Part shown: in pieces, positions 25,992-33,278 of the stretch | How the letters are laid out: each line of letters begins with the position of its first letter | Position numbering within the stretch: the first letter of the stretch is position 1 | Assembly: GCF_024205705.1 (NCBI RefSeq) | Contig: NZ_CP073115.1 | Location: 124,001-188,000 of the forward strand | Reading direction: 5' to 3' | Source: Neisseria subflava | GTDB lineage: Bacteria > Pseudomonadota > Gammaproteobacteria > Burkholderiales > Neisseriaceae | Length of the DNA: 64,000 nucleotides | Program-made: the position numbers and the translations under genes | The notes under the pieces: generated by a model | The model's database searches: none | The model's input: only the letters and a program-made list of their open reading frames with translations | What the model was told of the DNA's origin: nothing

Positions 25992-26075
25992 GCTTGGATA
26001 GGAACGGGTTGTCTGATAAGTGGATTAAATAGGAATTATTGCCAATAATCAAGCGTAAGGATTGGTTGAAACGGG

Positions 26076-26110
26076 AAAGGCCGTCTGAAAGGGTGTTTCA
26101 GACGGCCTTT
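26076..26110. repeat. Inverted DUS pair in the divergent mpeR-siderophore region
   Basis: AAAGGCCGTCTGAAA and TTTCAGACGGCCTTT with a five-base loop. It lies between two outward-facing genes, so it is not at the 3' end of either. Its right edge overlaps the first of two 19-bp direct repeats. Confidence 0.8.
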
Positions 26111-26147
26111 GCCGTTTCGGGAATTTGTTTTGCCGTTTCGGGAATTT
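26108..26147. promoter_or_regulatory. Two 19-bp direct repeats with 21-bp period (candidate AraC-family site)
   Basis: TTTGCCGTTTCGGGAATTT occurs at 26108-26126 and again, unchanged, at 26129-26147. A 21-bp period equals two helical turns and is the classical half-site spacing for AraC-type regulators. The site lies between mpeR and the operon it faces, 80 bases before the GTG start. Binding by MpeR is inferred, not shown. Confidence 0.5.
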
Positions 26148-26184
26148 TGCGTTTTGCAGCATGGTTTTTGCAGATTATTTGTTT

Positions 26185-26203
26185 AATAATAAATATTCTT
26201 ATT
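26185..26203 (+). promoter_or_regulatory. Candidate Fur box upstream of the siderophore operon
   Basis: AATAATAAATATTCTTATT matches about 12 of 19 positions of the Fur consensus, notably the ATAAT and TTAT parts. It lies 23 bases before the GTG start, in AT-rich DNA where a promoter would be expected. Iron control fits the downstream genes, but the match is partial. Confidence 0.4.
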
Positions 26204-26226
26204 CGTATACAAAGGAACCGCACACC

Positions 26227-27192
26227 GTGAAGCCACGTTTTTATTGGGCAGCCTGCGCCATCCTGCTGGCCGCCTGTTCGCCCGAACCTGCCGCCGAAAA
26301 AACTGTATCCGCCGCATCCCAAGCCACATCTGCCGCTACGCTGACCGTACCAACCGCGCGGGGCGATGCCGTTGTACCGAAGAATCCCGAACGCGTCGCC
26401 GTGTACGACTGGGCGGCATTGGATACGCTGACTGAATTGGGCGTGAACGTGGGCGCAACCACCGCGCCGGTGCGTGTGGATTATTTGCAGCCTGCATTTG
26501 ACAAGGCGGTAACGGTGGGGACGCTGTTCGAGCCCGATTACGAAGCCCTGCACCGCTACAATCCGCAGCTTGTCATTACCGGCGGGCCGGGCGCGGAAGC
26601 GTATGAACAGTTGGCGAAAAACGCGACCACCATAGATCTGACGGTGGACAACGGCAATATCCGTATCAGCGGCGAAAAGCAGATGGAAACCCTGGCGCGG
26701 ATTTTCGGCAAGGAAGCGCGCGCGGCGGAATTGAAGGCGCAGATTGACGCGCTGTTCGCCCAAACGCGCGAAGCCGCCAAAGGCAAAGGACGCGGGCTGG
26801 TGCTGTCGGTTACGGGCAACAAGGTGTACGCCTTCGGCACGCAGTCGCGGTTGGCCAGCTGGATACACGGCGACATCGGCCTGCCGCCCGTGGATGAATC
26901 TTTACGCAGTGAAGGGCACGGACAGCCCGTCTCCTTCGAATATATCAAAGAGAAAAACCCCGACTGGATTTTCATCATCGACCGTACCGCCGCCATTGGG
27001 CAGGAAGGGCCGGCGGCTGTCGAAGTATTGGATAACGCGCTGGTACACGGCACGAACGCTTGGAAACGCAAGCAAATCATCGTCATGCCTGCCGCGAATT
27101 ATATCGTTGCGGGCGGCGTGCGGCAGTTGATACAGGCGGCAGAACAGTTGAAGGCGGCGTTTGAAAAGGCAGAACCCGTTTCGGTGCAGTAG
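26227..27192 (+). CDS. Siderophore ABC transporter substrate-binding lipoprotein (FatB/CeuE type)
   Basis: The start is GTG 26227 (321 aa), nine bases after AGGAA; an in-frame ATG upstream would extend through AT-rich promoter DNA. A lipoprotein signal ends in LLAAC with C17. The mature protein has the class III helical-backbone fold of iron-siderophore binding proteins: VVPKNPERVAVYDWAALDTLTELGV at the N-lobe, YNPQLVITGG, and a C-lobe with NPDWIFIIDR and NALVHGTNAWK. It would carry ferric siderophore across the periplasm to an inner-membrane ABC transporter; no permease or ATPase genes follow here, so those must be elsewhere. It leads an operon with two cupins and TdfF. Confidence 0.88.
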   Translation: MKPRFYWAACAILLAACSPEPAAEKTVSAASQATSAATLTVPTARGDAVVPKNPERVAVYDWAALDTLTELGVNVGATTAPVRVDYLQPAFDKAVTVGTLFEPDYEALHRYNPQLVITGGPGAEAYEQLAKNATTIDLTVDNGNIRISGEKQMETLARIFGKEARAAELKAQIDALFAQTREAAKGKGRGLVLSVTGNKVYAFGTQSRLASWIHGDIGLPPVDESLRSEGHGQPVSFEYIKEKNPDWIFIIDRTAAIGQEGPAAVEVLDNALVHGTNAWKRKQIIVMPAANYIVAGGVRQLIQAAEQLKAAFEKAEPVSVQ

Positions 27193-27224
27193 TTTTATTC
27201 AAAACAAACCACAAGGAGAACCCC

Positions 27225-27548
27225 ATGCAAAACGAAACCATCAACCTGAAGCAGCACCTTGCCGCCATCAAAGAATACTGGCAGCCCGAAATCATCAACC
27301 GCCACGGGTTCCAATTCCGCCTGGTCAAACTTTTGGGCGATTACGGCTGGCACACGCACGGATACAGCGACAAAGTGCTGTTTGCCGTGGAGGGCGACAT
27401 GGCGGTGGACTTCGCCGACGGCGGCAGCATGACGATACGCGAAGGCGAGATGGCGGTCGTGCCGAAGTCGGTGTCGCACCGCCCGCGTTCAGAAAACGGC
27501 TGCTCGGTGGTGCTGATTGAGCTGCCCGACCCGTCCGAGGCCGTCTGA
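27225..27548 (+). CDS. Small cupin-domain protein
   Basis: A 107-residue single-cupin protein without a signal peptide. The first cupin motif is GWHTHGYSDKVLFAVEGDMAV with two histidines; the second is GEMAVVPKSVSHRPRSENG. Metal ligands are thus largely present (HTH, E/D and a late His). Cupins of this size bind metal or small ligands and may be enzymes or sensors; no specific role is known to me. GGAGAACCCC gives a strong ribosome site, 32 bases after the lipoprotein gene. The stop codon TGA is the TGA within a DUS (GAGGCCGTCTGA), so the uptake sequence doubles as the gene end. Confidence 0.8.
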   Translation: MQNETINLKQHLAAIKEYWQPEIINRHGFQFRLVKLLGDYGWHTHGYSDKVLFAVEGDMAVDFADGGSMTIREGEMAVVPKSVSHRPRSENGCSVVLIELPDPSEAV

Positions 27549-27603
27549 AAACGAAGTTTCCGAAGGAAGCTGAGTTTCTGCGAAGCTAAAAGCAGCCTGC
27601 ACC
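27540..27603 (+). repeat. DUS-linked 60-bp intergenic repeat, copy 1
   Basis: A DUS is followed by AAACGAAGTTTCCGAAGGAAG, then GAGTTTCTGCGAAGCTAAAAG and CAGCCTGCAC. A nearly identical block follows a DUS variant at 29836-29901. The two copies flank tdfF. The GTTTCCGAAGGAAGC part can fold on itself. Confidence 0.75.
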
Positions 27604-27655
27604 TTCAATATGCCGAAAACGCAACTCCACTGCACATCAACACAAAGGAAATCCC

Positions 27656-29836
27656 ATGACACGCTTCAAATATTCCCTGCTGTTTGCCGCCCTGCTGCCC
27701 GTGTACGCGCAGGCCGATGTTTCTGTTTCAGACGATCCCAAACCGCAGGAAAGTACCGAATTGCCGGCCATCACCGTTACCGCCGACCGCACCGCGAGTT
27801 CCAACGACGGCTACACCGTTTCCGGCACGCACACCCCGCTCGGGCTGCCCATGACCCTGCGCGAAATCCCGCAGAGCGTCAGCGTCATCACATCGCAACA
27901 AATGCGCGACCAAAACATCAAAACGCTCGACCGCGCCCTGTTGCAGGCGACCGGTACCAGCCGACAGATTTACGGCTCCGACCGCGCGGGCTACAACTAC
28001 CTGTTCGCACGCGGCAGCCGCATCGCCAACTACCAAATCAACGGCATCCCCGTTGCCGACGCGCTGGCCGATACGGGCAATGCCAACACCGCCGCCTATG
28101 AGCGCGTGGAAGTCGTGCGCGGCGTGGCAGGGATGCTGGACGGCACGGGCGAGCCTTCCGCCACCGTCAATTTGGTACGCAAACGCCCGACCCGCAATCC
28201 ATTGTTTGAAGTCCGCGCCGAAGCGGGCAACCGCAAACATTTCGGGCTGGGCACGGACGTATCGGGCAGTCTGAACGCCGAAGGCACGCTGCGTGGCCGC
28301 CTGGTTTCCACCTTCGAACGCGGCGACTTGTGGCGGCAGCGCGAGCGCAGCCGCGATGCCGAACTCTACGGCATTTTGGAATACGACATCGCACCGCCAA
28401 CCCGCGTCCACGCAGGCATGGACTACCAGCAGGCGAAAGAAACCGCCGACGCGCCGCTCAGCTACGCCGTGTACGACAGCCAAGGTTATGCCACCGCCTT
28501 CGGCCCGAAAGACAACCCCGCCACAAATTGGTCGAACAGCCGCCACCGTACGCTCAACCTGTTCGCCGGCATTGAACACCGCTTCAACCAAGACTGGAAA
28601 CTCAAAGCCGAATACGACTACACCCGCAGCCGCTTCCGCCAGCCCTACGGCGTGGCAGGCGTGCTTTCCATCGATCATAGTACTGCCGCCACCGACCTGA
28701 TTCCCGGCTATTGGCACGCCGACCCGCGCACCCACAGCGCCAGCGTGTCATTGACCGGCAAATACCGCCTGTTCGGCCGCGAACACGATTTAATCGCGGG
28801 TATCAACGGCTACAAATACGCCAGCAACAAATACGGCGAACGCAGCATCATCCCCAACGCCATCCCCAACGCCTACGAATTTTCCCGCACGGGTGCCTAC
28901 CCGCAGCCTGCATCGTTTGCCCAAACCATCCCGCAATACGGCACCAGGCGGCAAATCGGCGGCTATCTCGCCACCCGCTTCCGCGCCGCCGACAACCTTT
29001 CGCTGATTTTGGGCGGACGATACACCCGTTACCGCACGGGCGGCAGCTACGACAGCCACACCGGCGGTACGCCCACCATCCGCGCCAACCGTTTCACCCT
29101 CTACACAGGCATCGTGTTCGACCTGACTGACAACCTGTCGCTTTATGGCTCGTACAGCAGCCTGTTCGTCCCACAATCGCAAAAAGACGAACACGGCAGC
29201 TACCTGAAACCCGTAATCGGCAACAATCTAGAAGCCGGCATCAAAGGCGAATGGTTTGAAGGTCGTCTGAACGCATCCGCCGCCGTGTACCGCTCCCGTA
29301 AAAACAACCTCGCCACCGCAGCAGGACGCGACCCGAGCGGCAACACCTACTACCGCGCCGCCAACCAAGCCAAAACCCACGGCTGGGAAATCGAAGTCGG
29401 CGGCCGCATCACGCCTGAATGGCAGATACAGGCAGGATACAGCAAAAGCAAAACCCGCGACCAAGACGGCAGCCGCCTGAACCCCGACAGCGTGCCCGAA
29501 CGCAGCTTCAAACTCTTCACCGCCTACCACTTCGCCCCCGAAGCCCCTAGCGGCTGGACCATCGGTGCGGGTGTGCGCTGGCAGAGCGAAACCCACACCA
29601 ACCCTGCCACGCTCCGCATCCCAAATCCCGCCGCCAAAGCCCGCGCCGCCGACAACAGCCGCCAAAAAGCCTACGCCGTCGCCGACATCATGGCGCGTTA
29701 CCGCTTCAATCCGCGCGCCGAACTGTCGCTGAACATGGACAACCTGTTCAAAAAACACTACCGCACCCAGCCCGACCGCCACAGTTACGGCGCACTGCGG
29801 ACAGTGAACGCGGCGTTTACCTATCGGTTTAAATAA
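27656..29836 (+). CDS. tdfF: TonB-dependent siderophore receptor TdfF
   Basis: A 726-residue outer-membrane receptor. Signal peptide MTRFKYSLLFAALLPVYAQA; TonB box in ELPAITVTADRT at about 37-48; plug domain at roughly 50-170 (LREIPQSVSVITSQQMRDQNIKTLDRALLQATGT, then VEVVRGVAGMLDGTGEPSATVNLVRKRPT); a 22-strand barrel after that. The C-terminus TVNAAFTYRFK ends in Lys rather than the usual aromatic. It belongs to the FpvA/FhuE class that imports ferric siderophores or xenosiderophores. In gonococci TdfF is reported to matter for iron use and survival inside epithelial cells. The coding sequence and its 3' end carry AGGTCGTCTGAA, a DUS form of other neisserial lineages. Confidence 0.9.
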   Translation: MTRFKYSLLFAALLPVYAQADVSVSDDPKPQESTELPAITVTADRTASSNDGYTVSGTHTPLGLPMTLREIPQSVSVITSQQMRDQNIKTLDRALLQATGTSRQIYGSDRAGYNYLFARGSRIANYQINGIPVADALADTGNANTAAYERVEVVRGVAGMLDGTGEPSATVNLVRKRPTRNPLFEVRAEAGNRKHFGLGTDVSGSLNAEGTLRGRLVSTFERGDLWRQRERSRDAELYGILEYDIAPPTRVHAGMDYQQAKETADAPLSYAVYDSQGYATAFGPKDNPATNWSNSRHRTLNLFAGIEHRFNQDWKLKAEYDYTRSRFRQPYGVAGVLSIDHSTAATDLIPGYWHADPRTHSASVSLTGKYRLFGREHDLIAGINGYKYASNKYGERSIIPNAIPNAYEFSRTGAYPQPASFAQTIPQYGTRRQIGGYLATRFRAADNLSLILGGRYTRYRTGGSYDSHTGGTPTIRANRFTLYTGIVFDLTDNLSLYGSYSSLFVPQSQKDEHGSYLKPVIGNNLEAGIKGEWFEGRLNASAAVYRSRKNNLATAAGRDPSGNTYYRAANQAKTHGWEIEVGGRITPEWQIQAGYSKSKTRDQDGSRLNPDSVPERSFKLFTAYHFAPEAPSGWTIGAGVRWQSETHTNPATLRIPNPAAKARAADNSRQKAYAVADIMARYRFNPRAELSLNMDNLFKKHYRTQPDRHSYGALRTVNAAFTYRFK

Positions 29837-29901
29837 GGTCGTCTGAAAACGGAGTTTCCGAAGGAAGCGGAGTTTTTGCGAAGCTAAAAGCAGCCTGCAC
29901 A
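29836..29901 (+). repeat. DUS-linked 60-bp intergenic repeat, copy 2
   Basis: AAGGTCGTCTGAAAACGG is followed by AGTTTCCGAAGGAAGCGGAG, then TTTTTGCGAAGCTAAAAGC and AGCCTGCACATTGGGAATGCC. It matches the block after the first cupin gene with a few substitutions and begins at the tdfF stop codon. Confidence 0.75.
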
Positions 29902-30013
29902 TTGGGAATGCCCCCGTGGGGGCAGCAAGCCGAGCAACACTGCCCGATTGCCGTTTCAGGTAGCCCGAAGCCGTCTGAAACTCCATTTTGTCCATAATCA
30001 AAGGAAAACCATC

Positions 30014-30379
30014 ATGAAAAACATCAAAACCCAACTTTTCACCGTCCTCATCGGCCTCTCCGCCGCAGCCGCGCCCGCTGCCGAAACCGCCCAAGGCACG
30101 GGCAAAGTCTTTGAAGATGAAAACTACACTGTCATCCGCGAAACCCTGCCCAAAGGCAAGGAAATCCCCCGCCACAACCACCCCGGCCACACCCTGCTGG
30201 TTACCCAAACCAAAGGCAGCTCGGTATTTTTGTTTGATGGCGGAAAAAGGCAGGAATTGAGGCTGGGCAACGTTCTGAAGGCGGACGGCAGAGAATACGT
30301 CGCCATCAAAATAACTGACGACAGCGAATTGGTGATTGTGCTGGTGAAGGACGCAGAGAACGGTCGGAACGGAAAATGA
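30014..30379 (+). CDS. Secreted cupin-domain protein
   Basis: Start at ATG 30014 (121 aa), preceded by AAGGAAAACCATC; an upstream extension lacks a ribosome site. The N-terminus MKNIKTQLFTVLIGLSAAAAPAAETA is a Sec signal. The mature protein is a small cupin: RETLPKGKEIPRHNHPGHTLLVTQTKGSSVFLFDGGKRQEL with an RHNHPGH metal motif, then GNVLKADGREYVAIK. Periplasmic cupins of this type are poorly characterised. Position at the end of the siderophore and tdfF operon suggests a link to iron or ligand handling in the periplasm, but this is inference from neighbours. There is no clear DUS hairpin after it. Confidence 0.8.
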   Translation: MKNIKTQLFTVLIGLSAAAAPAAETAQGTGKVFEDENYTVIRETLPKGKEIPRHNHPGHTLLVTQTKGSSVFLFDGGKRQELRLGNVLKADGREYVAIKITDDSELVIVLVKDAENGRNGK

Positions 30380-30451
30380 CATCCGTAAAAGCCGGGGTGG
30401 GTTGCAAAAAAAATACTAACCGTCTGACAACAAACAAAAACAAATTCCTGC

Positions 30452-30481
30452 TTGTAGGTTAAAATCAGCCTATGCTAATAT
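30452..30481 (+). promoter_or_regulatory. Candidate sigma-70 promoter of acpP
   Basis: TTGTAG at 30452-30457 and TAATAT at 30476-30481 are 18 bases apart, in the 238-bp gap before acpP. The start of transcription would be near 30488, giving a leader of about 130 bases. Confidence 0.45.
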
Positions 30482-30617
30482 GCGCAACAACAGGTTTTTC
30501 CAGAATAATCTGTGCTAAAATGCAGGATTAGATGGAAAACTCTATCCGAATTCGGTACAATACCGACGAATTATTTCCCTTAAACAACCTGCCGCAAGGC
30601 GAAAAGGAACGACTGAC

Positions 30618-30854
30618 ATGTCAAACATCGAACAACAAGTTAAAAAAATTGTTGCTGAACAACTGGGCGTAAACGAAGCCGAAGTGAAAAACGAATCTTC
30701 TTTCCAAGACGATTTGGGTGCTGACTCTCTGGACACCGTAGAACTGGTGATGGCTTTGGAAGAAGCTTTCGGCTGCGAAATCCCTGATGAAGACGCTGAA
30801 AAAATCACTACCGTACAATTGGCTATCGACTACATCAACGCCCACCAAGGCTAA
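30618..30854 (+). CDS. acpP: Acyl carrier protein
   Basis: A 78-residue acidic four-helix protein. The phosphopantetheine attachment site is [16 protein letters not shown] with S37. It carries growing acyl chains as thioesters through fatty-acid synthesis and supplies lipid A and other acylation. It lies directly upstream of fabF, a common bacterial order. A partial terminator hairpin between the two genes would let acpP be made in excess. AAAAGGAACGACTGAC precedes the ATG. Confidence 0.98.
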   Translation: MSNIEQQVKKIVAEQLGVNEAEVKNESSFQDDLGADSLDTVELVMALEEAFGCEIPDEDAEKITTVQLAIDYINAHQG

Positions 30855-30873
30855 TCGGTCGCACCAAACATCC

Positions 30874-30906
30874 AGCCTCTGCTGCGCCATCGCAATAGAG
30901 GCTTTT
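30874..30906 (+). terminator. Attenuator-like hairpin between acpP and fabF
   Basis: AGCCTCT pairs with AGAGGCT across a 16-base loop and is followed by TTTT. It is weak enough to allow read-through into fabF. Confidence 0.55.
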
Positions 30907-31017
30907 ACCTTATTATTAAACCCCTGAAATTTCAGACGGCATGAGTTTTGCCCGTTTTCACGAAGAAAAAAGAGCAAGGCTGCCGCGAAAATCCCGACAA
31001 CCAACAGCGAGATTATC

Positions 31018-32265
31018 ATGAGTCAGAGAAGAGTAGTCATCACAGGTCTTGGCCAAGTATCACCGGTCGGCAACGACGTCGCCACCGCATGGAGCAATCT
31101 GCTCGCAGGCAAAAGCGGCATCGGACGGATTACCCGCTTTGACGCATCCGACATCAACAGCCAAATCGCCGGCGAAGTTCGCGATTTCGACATCGGCCAA
31201 TACATCAGCGCGAAAGAAGCGCGCCGTATGGACGTGTTCATCCACTACGGTATTGCCGCCGCCCTGCAGGCCATTAATGATTCAGGCTTGGATGATTTGG
31301 AAACCCTCGACAAAGACCGCGTCGGTGTCAATATCGGCTCCGGTATCGGCGGCCTGCCGAGCATTGAAGCGACCGGTAAAGCCGTCATCGAAGGCGGCGC
31401 GCGCAAAATCAATCCTTTCTTTATCCCAGGCTCGCTGATTAACCTGATTTCCGGCCATGTGACCATCCTCAAAGGCTACCGCGGCCCGAGCTACGGCATG
31501 GTTTCTGCTTGTACAACCGGCGCACACTCTATCGGTGACTCTGCACGATTGATTAAATACGGCGACGCAGATGTGATGATTGCAGGCGGAGCGGAAGGCG
31601 CGATCAGCACTTTGGGTGTTGGCGGTTTTGCTGCCATGAAGGCACTTTCCACCCGAAACGATGACCCTGCTACCGCTTCCCGTCCGTGGGACAAAGGCCG
31701 TGACGGTTTCGTTATCGGCGAAGGCGCTGGCGTGCTGGTGTTGGAAGAATTGGAACACGCGAAAAAACGCGGTGCGAAAATTTACGCCGAAATCGTCGGT
31801 TTCGGTATGAGCTCCGATGCTTACCACATTACGGCGCCTAACGAAGAAGGCCCTGCATTGGCCGTTACCCGCGCCCTGAAAGATGCTGGCCTGAACCCTG
31901 AAGACGTAGATTACGTCAACGCACACGGTACCTCGACTCCTTTGGGCGATGCCAACGAAACTAAAGCCATCAAACGCGCTTTAGGCGATCATGCGCGCAA
32001 AGTCATTGTTAACTCCACCAAATCCATGACCGGCCACTTGCTTGGCGCGGCCGGCGGTGTGGAAGCGTTGTACAGCGTGTTGGCGGTACACGAGCAAAAA
32101 TCTCCACCGACCATCAACATCTTTGAACAAGACGTTGAAGCCGGTTGCGATTTGGACTACTGCGCCAACGAAGCACGCGATGCGAAAATCGACGTTGCCA
32201 TCTCCAATTCCTTCGGCTTTGGCGGTACCAACGGCACATTGGTATTCAAACGCTTCAAAGACTGA
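31018..32265 (+). CDS. fabF: 3-oxoacyl-[acyl-carrier-protein] synthase II
   Basis: A 415-residue thiolase-fold condensing enzyme. Starts MSQRRVVITGLGQVSPVG. The catalytic triad is C165 (VSACTTGAHS), H303 (NAHGTSTPLGD) and H340 (MTGHLLGAAG). The C-terminal SNSFGFGGTNGTLVFKR is the gatekeeper loop region. FabF condenses malonyl-ACP with acyl-ACP and controls the elongation of palmitoleate to cis-vaccenate. The acpP gene is 163 bases upstream. fabI, 14 kb to the left, adds another step of the same pathway to the window. Confidence 0.97.
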   Translation: MSQRRVVITGLGQVSPVGNDVATAWSNLLAGKSGIGRITRFDASDINSQIAGEVRDFDIGQYISAKEARRMDVFIHYGIAAALQAINDSGLDDLETLDKDRVGVNIGSGIGGLPSIEATGKAVIEGGARKINPFFIPGSLINLISGHVTILKGYRGPSYGMVSACTTGAHSIGDSARLIKYGDADVMIAGGAEGAISTLGVGGFAAMKALSTRNDDPATASRPWDKGRDGFVIGEGAGVLVLEELEHAKKRGAKIYAEIVGFGMSSDAYHITAPNEEGPALAVTRALKDAGLNPEDVDYVNAHGTSTPLGDANETKAIKRALGDHARKVIVNSTKSMTGHLLGAAGGVEALYSVLAVHEQKSPPTINIFEQDVEAGCDLDYCANEARDAKIDVAISNSFGFGGTNGTLVFKRFKD

Positions 32266-32288
32266 TAGAAGGTTTTAAGTAGATTGAA

Positions 32289-32325
32289 AAGGCCGTCTGA
32301 AACTAAGTTTCAGACGGCCTTTTTT
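32289..32325 (+). terminator. Inverted DUS terminator of fabF
   Basis: AAGGCCGTCTGAAAC and GTTTCAGACGGCCTT around TAA, followed by a T run. Confidence 0.88.
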
Positions 32326-32444
32326 ATTTTAAAATACAAATATTCTTGATAATCTGTATCATTTATATAAAAATATCGACTCCTATCAATATCGCCCGAA
32401 TTTTATCGGGTAATCAACCCAATTACATTTTTAAGGAGTCTGCA

Positions 32445-33137
32445 ATGAAAACTATTCGTATTCTAGCATTGGCCGCTGCACTGGCCGCCGTGCCCGCATT
32501 TGCGTCTGATTTCGGCCATGAACAGGCATTGACCATAGACGGCAAGCCTGCCCATCTGGCAGAAACTTCAGCCCGTATTTTGGCAAACGAAACCCTGACT
32601 GCGCCGCAACTGGTCGAAGATATCACTGATGGATTCGGTTCGAAAAAAATTCCAGGTTATAAATTGATGATTATGGGCCGCACTTATTCGGTGGCGGCAG
32701 AAACCAAACCGCCGAAAGAGGGCCAAACTCAGTGGCGGGACAATACGTTCATTCATCGCGGCGTAAAACTGTTTGTCGGTATTCCGGTCAAAAACGGCAA
32801 GATGGATTTGGCATCTGCCCGATTGATTAATATCGGTGTGGTTGACGATAACGGTGGTGCTGCGCCTCATGATGAGGGTGAAAAAATCCGTCCGGTCGGT
32901 AAGCAGCTGATGTCCCCCGATACCAAAGTGGGAAATGTGAAACTCAATATTGCCAAACTGACGTTGCCAAATATGAAATTAGGCGAAACCAGTGGCGGTG
33001 GTGTGAAATTGGAAGCATCGGCAACATTGGACGGTAAGCCGATACAGACTAAAATCGACAGCACGTTCTCCCGCTTCTATTCCGCCAAACCGGCAGCTAC
33101 ACGGCCGTTTATGGCAGATGCACGGTTTGTGAAATAA
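32445..33137 (+). CDS. Secreted protein of unknown function
   Basis: Start at ATG 32445 (230 aa), six bases after AGGAG; an in-frame extension upstream is AT-rich and not protein-like. The N-terminus MKTIRILALAAALAAVPAFASDF is a Sec signal cut after AFA. The mature part is hydrophilic with no cysteines and no membrane segments. Two conserved-looking stretches are ITDGFGSKKIPGYKLMIMGRTYSV and DTKVGNVKLNIAKLTLPNMKLGE. I do not recognise a family. It has its own upstream AT-rich region and a DUS terminator, so it is probably a stand-alone periplasmic or exported protein, perhaps restricted to Neisseria. Confidence 0.75.
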   Translation: MKTIRILALAAALAAVPAFASDFGHEQALTIDGKPAHLAETSARILANETLTAPQLVEDITDGFGSKKIPGYKLMIMGRTYSVAAETKPPKEGQTQWRDNTFIHRGVKLFVGIPVKNGKMDLASARLINIGVVDDNGGAAPHDEGEKIRPVGKQLMSPDTKVGNVKLNIAKLTLPNMKLGETSGGGVKLEASATLDGKPIQTKIDSTFSRFYSAKPAATRPFMADARFVK

Positions 33138-33142
33138 TTGTA

Positions 33143-33175
33143 AAGGCCGTCTGAAATCCTGCTTCAGACGGCCTT
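33143..33175 (+). terminator. Inverted DUS terminator
   Basis: AAGGCCGTCTGAA and TTCAGACGGCCTT with a six-base loop and T-rich tail, after the secreted-protein gene. Confidence 0.85.
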
Positions 33176-33278
33176 TTATATAACGAAACTGCATAAGTTT
33201 AGTTTTTCATAGATTAAAGGTAAGGAGTTAAAAAAGCGTAGAATGGCGATTTTAAAAATTCATCATTGGAGGTCGATC

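Noticed and set aside
26018..26031. TAAGTGGATTAAAT, similar to a Correia element end
   Set aside because: Only one end is present and no CREE core or second inverted end follows, so it is most likely chance or a trace too small to call.
27728..28735. 335-codon frame antisense to tdfF
   Set aside because: It is a shadow of the GC-rich tdfF coding sequence; the sense frame encodes a full TonB receptor.
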